Source of the DNA: Zymomonas sp.
GTDB taxonomy: Bacteria > Pseudomonadota > Alphaproteobacteria > Sphingomonadales > Sphingomonadaceae
NCBI GenBank assembly: GCA_027489105.1
Contig: JAIYAJ010000437.1
Span: 1-5,944 of the forward strand
Length of the DNA stretch: 5,944 bases
Reading direction: 5' to 3'
Positions 1 to 4,899 of this stretch are shown piece after piece. How positions within the stretch are numbered: position 1 is the first letter of the stretch; each line of letters begins with the position of its first letter. A model generated the notes under the pieces. It did not search any database. It saw nothing but the letters and a program-made list of their open reading frames with translations, and was not told the origin of the DNA. A program made the translations under genes and the position numbers.

Positions 1-1
1 A

Positions 2-820
2 GGGCTGGTGTGGCTCGCCTCCTATCCCAAATCCGGCAATACCTGGATGCGTATCCTGCTGGCGAACTTGCTGGCCGGTGCGGAACGGCCCGCCGACATC
101 AACAACCTTGCCGAGCCCGAGACGCTCGTGAGCCAATGGCGCTTCGCGGACGACATGCTGGTCGACCCGGACCTGCTGGACAAGCGCGAGCTTGAACGTC
201 TGAGACCCCTGCAATGCGACTTTGCGGCTATGAACGTTTCGCGCCCCTTCTTCTGCAAGACGCATGACAGGTTCTGGATGAAAACGGGCGAACCGACGCT
301 GGGGACTTCGGCGCGCCGCGCGCTCTATATCGTTCGCGACCCGCGCGACGTCGCCATATCGCTCAGCTATCACTCCAGCCTGACCATCGACGCCGCGATT
401 GCACAGATGATGGACCCGAAGGCGCATTCTGCGGGCCGCGTGCAACTCCCTTATGCGGTAGGAGATTGGGGCTGCCACGTCATGAGCTGGACGACGCAAC
501 GCGTCGTCGAGACCAAGGTCGTGCGCTACGAAGATCTTCACGCGGACACGATCGGTACCTTGAGCGGCATCGTCGACTTCGTGGGCGGACAAGCGAGTCA
601 GGAGGAAATTCGCCGGGCGGTCAGCCATAGCAGCTTCGAAGAATTGCAGCGGCAGGAGGCGAGCAAGGGATTCCGCGAAAGCCGGCCGGGGCAGCAGCGC
701 TTTTTTCGCGCCGGCCGCGTCGCAGACTGGCGCGAAACCCTGACCCCACAACAAGCTCACACGATCGAAAACCATTTCGCTGACGTCATGTCGATGCATG
801 GTTACGCGGGCTCGACCTGA
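2..820 (+). CDS. PAPS-dependent sulfotransferase, 5' partial; candidate RiPP tailoring enzyme
   Basis: Predicted cytosolic sulfotransferase that moves a sulfuryl group from PAPS to a hydroxyl or amine. Numbering from the GTG at base 8, the 5'-phosphosulfate loop YPKSGNTW is at residues 6-13, and FFCKTH at 81-86 supplies a likely catalytic histidine (H86). The 3'-phosphate site VRDPRDVAISLS spans 109-120 (R110, S118). VRYEDL is at 172-177, and FFRAGRVADWRE at 232-243 matches the C-terminal PAPS-binding loop (usually RKGxxGxW). The fold is complete apart from the extreme N-terminus. The frame stays open to the left edge (Gly-Leu precede the GTG), and relatives usually have a few residues before WLASYPKSGNTW, so the true start is probably off the window. 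The PqqD-like gene begins 61 bases after its stop on the same strand, so this is probably one operon. The family call is firm. The acceptor is unknown; a role in modifying the peptide made by the neighbouring genes is inferred from context only. Confidence 0.9.
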   Translation, partial: GLVWLASYPKSGNTWMRILLANLLAGAERPADINNLAEPETLVSQWRFADDMLVDPDLLDKRELERLRPLQCDFAAMNVSRPFFCKTHDRFWMKTGEPTLGTSARRALYIVRDPRDVAISLSYHSSLTIDAAIAQMMDPKAHSAGRVQLPYAVGDWGCHVMSWTTQRVVETKVVRYEDLHADTIGTLSGIVDFVGGQASQEEIRRAVSHSSFEELQRQEASKGFRESRPGQQRFFRAGRVADWRETLTPQQAHTIENHFADVMSMHGYAGST

Positions 821-866
821 CGCCATGGTCGCCGCCATTCCGTGCAGGGCGGACGCAGATACTATC

Positions 867-880
867 GAGGGAAAAGAGGA
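867..880 (+). promoter_or_regulatory. Purine-rich ribosome binding site of the PqqD-like gene
   Basis: The purine run GAGGGAAAAGAGGA precedes the ATG at 882. The GAGG at 867-870 is 11 bases from the ATG and the GAGGA at 876-880 only one base away, so the first copy is the more plausible Shine-Dalgarno. It favours initiation at 882 over the in-frame ATGs at 798 and 825. Confidence 0.4.
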
Positions 881-881
881 T

Positions 882-1151
882 ATGGGCCAGAAATTTCATC
901 GCAAGAGTGACGTGTTCGAGGCTGAAGTCGAAGAGTCGGTGGTGCTGCTGCTCAACGCGGACACGGGCAGCTACCATTCGCTGAACCCCGTGGCCGGACG
1001 TATCTGGGAGTTGCTTGCGGAGCCAATCGACGAAGACTCGATCATCACGCAACTGGTCGAGGAATTCGCCGTGACAGTGGAAGAGTGCCGGCGCGAGGTG
1101 GCGGCCTTCCTGCCGGCATTGCGTGCACGCGGCCTGATCGTCGACGTCTGA
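882..1151 (+). CDS. PqqD-like RiPP recognition element (lasso-type B1 protein)
   Basis: An 89-residue free-standing PqqD-family protein. In lasso-peptide clusters such B1 proteins bind the precursor's leader peptide and present it to the B2 peptidase and the cyclase. The N-terminal beta region (about 6-33) carries the family pattern of a hydrophobic strand followed by an LLNADTGSYHSLN-like segment. It leads into AGRIWELL (38-45), then helices around 53-62 and 67-84 and the closing GLIVDV. The length is typical of stand-alone RRE proteins. I chose the ATG at 882 because the family domain starts almost at once there (FHRKSDVF) and a purine-rich stretch precedes it. The frame is open back to an ATG at 798, but the extra 28 residues look unlike the family and would overlap the sulfotransferase. 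The cyclase gene starts three bases after its TGA, so translation is probably coupled. PqqD-like proteins also serve other RiPP classes; the asparagine-synthetase neighbour points to lasso. Confidence 0.85.
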   Translation: MGQKFHRKSDVFEAEVEESVVLLLNADTGSYHSLNPVAGRIWELLAEPIDEDSIITQLVEEFAVTVEECRREVAAFLPALRARGLIVDV

Positions 1152-1154
1152 GCC

Positions 1155-3038
1155 ATGCGGCTGATCGCCGGGGTCCTGCAACTCGACGGCCGCCCCGCCG
1201 AACCGAACGTGCTGGCGCGGATGGCCAGCGCGATGACGCCACCCGGGTTGCACCCGTCGCTTGCGCGATGGCTGGAAGGACCGGTTGGTCTGCTCGCGCT
1301 GGATTTCTCGGGGGACGAAGGCCCCCTTCCTGAGAGTGGCGGATGGACCGTAGTGCCGGATCTCCGACTCGACCGACCGAGCGGGCCTGCCCATGTCGAT
1401 CTGGTGCGCGCGATCGATAATCATGGGCCCGACTTCCCCGACCGACTGGATGGCGACTTCGCCGTAGCGCTGTGGCACCGGGGACGCGGCGAGCTTTGGC
1501 TCGGCAGAGACTTCATCGGCGTCAGGCCGCTGGCGTGGACGTGGCAGAGCGGTCGCCATTTCGCCTTCGCGAGTCTGCCCAAGGGGTTGCACGGTTCGGG
1601 ACTGGCCTCGTCGGCGCCCGACCCCGTGGCGCTCGCGAGAAAGGCGAGCCAGACATATTTCTCCGGAGCGGACAGCGGATTTACGGATATCCGCTATCTT
1701 GAGGCCGGGCATAGCCTGTGCCTCCGAATCGGAGAGGACCGCCAACCGCAGCCACACCGAGCCTATCGGCCCTGCGCCTCGCAGGTGGGGCAGTGGCGCG
1801 GCACGCCGGAACAGGCGGCGACACAGCTGCGCGCGCTTGTGGAGGAAGCGGTTACGGTCCGGATGCCGACGAGCGGCCCCATTGCCACGCATCTGACTGG
1901 AGGGTTGGACAGTTCATCGATCACCGTTCTTGCCGCGAGGCGCGCCCGCGAACGTGGCGAGAGTATCGTCGCCCTGAACCGTGGCACCGAGATCATGTTC
2001 GGCCCGGAAGAGCTCGACGAGCGTCCGTTGATCGAAGAGGTGCTGCGGCAGGAAGCGAACATCAGCTATCGCTTCATACCCGATGTTCTGCCGATGCCGG
2101 GCCGGCAAGCCGACCCGGATTGGCCAGGCGGCATGATCGGCGATGGCGACGACCTGATCATGGAAACGGCTGCGGCCGCCGGAGCCGACCGCCTCCTGAG
2201 TGGGGTCGGCGGAGACGAAGGTGCGACCTATAATGGAGCGCGGCTCTATCTTTCCCTGCTGAAAACCGGGCGATGGCCGACCTTGCTGCGGGAAATGAGA
2301 GCCCGGGCGGTCGCGGGCCGCATCTCGCTGCCCCGCGTCCTCTATCGCCAGTTGGGAGCGCCACTGCTCGCGGCCGTCCTGGGAGGCAACCGGCCCGGCC
2401 CCGCCGACAGCCGGCTGGGCGCCACGCGCTACCTCGCCCCCACGATCGTCGAGCGCGTCAATGCCGGCCGGCTACGGCCGGTTCTGCACAGCAACCGGGC
2501 GGAGGACAGGGTGCGCGCCTTTGCCGACCATCACATCCCGTCGCGCTGCACCTATTATTCGGTGGTGGCGGCGCGCCATGGCATTGCGGTCAGCTTTCCC
2601 CTGCTCGACCGGCGCATCGTCGATTTCGCTTTGTCGCTCCCGCTGCACCTGTTGGTCGGCGAAGGCCTCGGCAGGCAGCCCTTCCGGCGCGCCATGCGCG
2701 GCATCTTGCCCGAGCGGGTGCGCCTGACCAACGCCAAGGTCGGACTGTTCGACCAGCGTTTCCGGCAATATGCGCAGCTCCGCCCGGTCCTGCTGGACGA
2801 TGTCGCGCACCTGCGCGCGCTCGGCCTGCCGTCCATATCGGAAATGTTCGACCTCGATGCCATCAGCGCCGGCATCGAAAGCTTCCCTGCCGTCGAGGAC
2901 ATCGCCGATCGCTCAGCGCGGGGCGAGCGCGTGCTGGGTAAATCGCCATGGGTGCTGGTCTACGCCCTGAATGCTCTGATCATGGCCCGGGAGATCGCCG
3001 ACAAGGCCGCAGCGCAGACGGACCTCCGCGCCACCTAG
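1155..3038 (+). CDS. Asparagine-synthetase-like lasso peptide macrocyclase (C protein)
   Basis: A 627-residue asparagine synthetase B homologue. In lasso biosynthesis this enzyme adenylates the side-chain carboxylate of an Asp or Glu in the core peptide and closes the macrolactam with the core N-terminal amine. Residues 1-200 resemble a class II glutaminase domain (DGDFAVALW at 99-107, LGRDFIGVRPL at 116-126, LEAGHSL at 182-188). Residue 2 is Arg, so the catalytic Cys needed to release ammonia is absent, as expected when the nucleophile is the peptide amine. The synthetase domain has the ATP pyrophosphate loop LTGGLDSS (247-254), LLSGVGGDEG (347-356, close to the SGWGGDE form common in lasso cyclases) and FPLLDRRIVDFALSLP (481-496). 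LPERVRLTNAKVGLF follows at 518-532. There is no clear Shine-Dalgarno before the ATG, which lies three bases after the PqqD-like stop, so coupled translation is likely. Primary-metabolic asparagine synthetase is disfavoured by the missing Cys and by the neighbours. Confidence 0.85.
   Translation: MRLIAGVLQLDGRPAEPNVLARMASAMTPPGLHPSLARWLEGPVGLLALDFSGDEGPLPESGGWTVVPDLRLDRPSGPAHVDLVRAIDNHGPDFPDRLDGDFAVALWHRGRGELWLGRDFIGVRPLAWTWQSGRHFAFASLPKGLHGSGLASSAPDPVALARKASQTYFSGADSGFTDIRYLEAGHSLCLRIGEDRQPQPHRAYRPCASQVGQWRGTPEQAATQLRALVEEAVTVRMPTSGPIATHLTGGLDSSSITVLAARRARERGESIVALNRGTEIMFGPEELDERPLIEEVLRQEANISYRFIPDVLPMPGRQADPDWPGGMIGDGDDLIMETAAAAGADRLLSGVGGDEGATYNGARLYLSLLKTGRWPTLLREMRARAVAGRISLPRVLYRQLGAPLLAAVLGGNRPGPADSRLGATRYLAPTIVERVNAGRLRPVLHSNRAEDRVRAFADHHIPSRCTYYSVVAARHGIAVSFPLLDRRIVDFALSLPLHLLVGEGLGRQPFRRAMRGILPERVRLTNAKVGLFDQRFRQYAQLRPVLLDDVAHLRALGLPSISEMFDLDAISAGIESFPAVEDIADRSARGERVLGKSPWVLVYALNALIMAREIADKAAAQTDLRAT
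3035..3038. other. CTAG palindrome shared by two convergent stop codons
   Basis: The cyclase ends in TAG at 3036-3038 on the + strand and the membrane protein ends in TAG reading 3037 to 3035 on the - strand. The two genes therefore overlap tail to tail by four bases with no intergenic space, and any terminator for either transcript must lie inside the opposing coding region. I saw no hairpin followed by a T-tract nearby. Confidence 0.95.
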
Positions 3039-4117
3039 CCGCCCCAGCCCGTGAAGTGCAGCCAGATCAGCTCGAGGAACGGCAGCGGATGGGCTGTTCC
3101 GAGCGGGCCGAGCGGCAGGCAGTAGAGCAGGAAGATCGCAATCAGCGCAGGCGATGCAGGTGGCAGGCGCCAGCCCAGGCGGGCAACGCCCGTCAGCAGC
3201 GTCAGCGCCACCGCGAACAGGCCCAGGCTTGCCCAGCGGAAATAGTCGAAGCCGAGCGGAAAGAGCAGCAGCGTCGCCGTCGGGGGCAGGAAATAGCGCA
3301 ACAGGCTGGCGCGGTTGTGGCGCAGCACCGCGAACAGCAGGACGAAGGGCGCGAGCGTGTAGAAGGCGAGCGCGGCCTGTTCATAGGGCTTTAGCGCTAT
3401 CGGCACTTCGATCACCCCACGCGACCAGACGGTGGTGCCGCTGCCGGGGCGGGCGTCGAGCAGCGCCAGCTGCGCCGCGTCGAGATTGCCCCACAGCCCG
3501 ACCGCGCCCAGCGCCAACGCGCCGGGCAACAGGCACGCCACCATGTCGGCCGGACGGGACCGGGTGGCGAACAGGGCGACGGCGAGCGGCCCGACCCCGT
3601 AGAAGAAAACCGCTTCATGGACGAGGCCGGCAATGCCGAAGATCAGCCCGGCGAGGCGCGGGCGCCCGTTCAGGACCAGTGCGACCGCGCCCAGCAGCAG
3701 CGCGATGTTGAGCGCGTCATAGCGCCCGATATCGTGCGCGATCTCCATCAGACCGGCGGGCGAGAGCAGCAGCGCCGCAAGAACGCAGGCGCCGAGGCCC
3801 GCCTCCTCTCTGCGAAGCGGCCGGGCATGAAGCCGGTCGAGCAGCAGGATCATCACCGCGAAGATCGCGAGCGACAATCCGGTCGCGATGGCCGCGCCGG
3901 TGGCAGCATCGACGACCGGGGCGGAGAAGACCGGATAGAGCAGCGTGCCCACCAGTGCACGCTTGGCGAAGCCGAAGTCGACATAGTTGACATAGAACTG
4001 CTTGAGCAGCCAAGGCCCGACCAGCGGCCGATCGGCGCCGAGCCGGAAATAGAGATTGGCGAGCGAGCCGACCGCGAGCGACAGCAAAGCCAGCAGCAGA
4101 AAGTGGCGCAAGGCCAT
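3035..4117 (-). CDS. Polytopic inner-membrane protein, family not recognised; candidate GT-C-like glycosyltransferase
   Basis: A 360-residue, very hydrophobic protein with about 9-10 predicted membrane segments, judged by eye at roughly 5-22, 72-94, 106-124, 136-150, 155-183, 190-210, 248-266, 273-289, 294-312 and 322-338. Between the first two segments is a polar loop with NYVDFGFAKR (44-53). Other charged motifs near membrane boundaries are HDIGRYD (128-134), LVHE (165-168) and FDYFRW (290-295). An acidic residue in the first external loop (here D47) is typical of GT-C transferases that use polyprenyl-phosphate sugars. That, and its place after DprE1/DprE2-like genes, is the only basis for the glycosyltransferase suggestion; a transporter or flippase is possible. 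I chose the ATG at 4117 because AGGAGG sits eight bases upstream. An ATG at 4153 would add 12 polar residues and has a weaker site, and the frame runs back to 4231 inside the reductase gene. It is the last gene of the operon in this window. Confidence 0.8.
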   Translation of the reverse strand: MALRHFLLLALLSLAVGSLANLYFRLGADRPLVGPWLLKQFYVNYVDFGFAKRALVGTLLYPVFSAPVVDAATGAAIATGLSLAIFAVMILLLDRLHARPLRREEAGLGACVLAALLLSPAGLMEIAHDIGRYDALNIALLLGAVALVLNGRPRLAGLIFGIAGLVHEAVFFYGVGPLAVALFATRSRPADMVACLLPGALALGAVGLWGNLDAAQLALLDARPGSGTTVWSRGVIEVPIALKPYEQAALAFYTLAPFVLLFAVLRHNRASLLRYFLPPTATLLLFPLGFDYFRWASLGLFAVALTLLTGVARLGWRLPPASPALIAIFLLYCLPLGPLGTAHPLPFLELIWLHFTGWGG

Positions 4118-4125
4118 CCGTCCTG

Positions 4126-4131
4126 CCTCCT
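4126..4131 (-). promoter_or_regulatory. Strong Shine-Dalgarno of the membrane protein gene
   Basis: The - strand reads AGGAGG here, eight bases before the ATG at 4117. This near-ideal site decides the start codon and suggests the gene is translated on its own initiation, unlike the overlapping gene pair upstream of it. Confidence 0.75.
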
Positions 4132-4164
4132 GCCCGATCCCCCGACGCTCCATCCCCGTCCCCG

Positions 4165-4899
4165 TCAGATGCTCAGCTTCTTGAACAACCCTTCGGGTAT
4201 CGCCCGAATGATGGCCATGATCCAGCGCCACAGCGGGCGGACATAAACGACATCCGTCTTCCGCTCGACCGCGCGCCAGATGGCCTGCGCGACCTCCTCT
4301 GGCCGGGCGGTGAGCGCGGGCGGCAACGCCATTCCCTCGGTCATCCGCGTATCGACGAAGCCGGGCAGGACGCTGACGACATGGACGCCGGTCTTGCCGA
4401 AACGGTTGCGCAAGCCGGACAGGAAGGCGGTCATCCCCGCCTTGGCCGAGCCATAGACATAGTTGGACGCCCGCCCCCGCTCACCCGCGACCGAGCTGAT
4501 GCCGACAATGACGCCCTGACCGCGGCTGGCGAACGCCTCTGCGAGGGCGCCCAGCAGCAGGGCCGGCCCCTCATAATTGGCGCGCATCACCCGTTCGGCG
4601 GCGGTCGGATCGATCTCGCTTTCCCGCTGGTCGCCGAGAAGACCGACCGCACAGACGACCACATCGGGCAGCACCGACAGGCCGGCGAGCAGCGCTGCGC
4701 GATCCCGCGCCTCGGTCACGTCGCAGTGATGGATCGACACGGCGACGCGGTGACGCAGTTCCAGGTCGGCCGCCATCGCGCCGAGGGCCGCCTCATCGCG
4801 GCCGGCGAGCTGCACCGCATAGCCGGCAGCGGCGAAGCGCCGCGCAGTCGCGGCGGCGATGTCCGACGATGCGCCGAGAACGAGAAGGGTGCGCGTCAC
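4165..4899 (-). CDS. dprE2: DprE2-like short-chain dehydrogenase/reductase (decaprenylphospho-keto-pentose reductase type)
   Basis: A 244-residue classical SDR. In mycobacteria DprE2 reduces decaprenyl-phospho-2-keto-pentose, made by DprE1, with NADH to give decaprenyl-phospho-arabinose. The N-terminal nucleotide-binding turn is LGASSDIA (8-15), the variant glycine motif seen in DprE2-type SDRs. The active site has N108, the ISS serines (S135/S136) and Y149-x3-K153. The C-terminal tail PLWRWIMAIIRAIPEGLF (222-239) is hydrophobic with basic residues, as in DprE2 homologues, and may sit on the membrane near the lipid substrate. The start is the GTG at 4899, which overlaps the upstream gene's TGA (GTGA), with GGAAAGG eight bases upstream. 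The frame is open back to 5793, but that stretch is out-of-frame sequence of the oxidase gene. Assignment rests on sequence and on the DprE1-like partner; other polyprenyl-linked keto-sugars are possible substrates. Confidence 0.88.
   Translation of the reverse strand: MTRTLLVLGASSDIAAATARRFAAAGYAVQLAGRDEAALGAMAADLELRHRVAVSIHHCDVTEARDRAALLAGLSVLPDVVVCAVGLLGDQRESEIDPTAAERVMRANYEGPALLLGALAEAFASRGQGVIVGISSVAGERGRASNYVYGSAKAGMTAFLSGLRNRFGKTGVHVVSVLPGFVDTRMTEGMALPPALTARPEEVAQAIWRAVERKTDVVYVRPLWRWIMAIIRAIPEGLFKKLSI

Noticed and set aside
798..881. Earlier in-frame ATGs (798, 825) for the PqqD-like gene, or a small precursor peptide in this gap
   Set aside because: The added residues do not resemble PqqD, and the 798 start overlaps the sulfotransferase. 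The gap has no separate ORF with leader/core features; it reads only in the PqqD frame.
786..1892. Long open frame on the - strand (368 codons) opposite the PqqD-like and cyclase genes
   Set aside because: Arg/His/Pro-rich low-complexity translation with no recognisable motif. It lies antisense to two well-supported genes and is a shadow of high-GC coding sequence.
3180..3192. Hairpin CGGGC-AAC-GCCCG about 140 bases past the cyclase stop, considered as a terminator
   Set aside because: The stem is only five base pairs, there is no following T-tract, and it lies in coding sequence of the membrane protein; such short GC-rich inverted repeats are expected by chance here.
4118..4153. Alternative ATG at 4153 for the membrane protein
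   Set aside because: It would put 12 polar residues before the first membrane segment and has a poorer ribosome site than the AGGAGG-preceded ATG at 4117.
3617..4246. 209-codon + strand frame opposite the membrane protein
   Set aside because: Gln/Glu/Arg-rich translation typical of the antisense of a Leu/Ala-rich membrane protein, with no motif or ribosome binding site.
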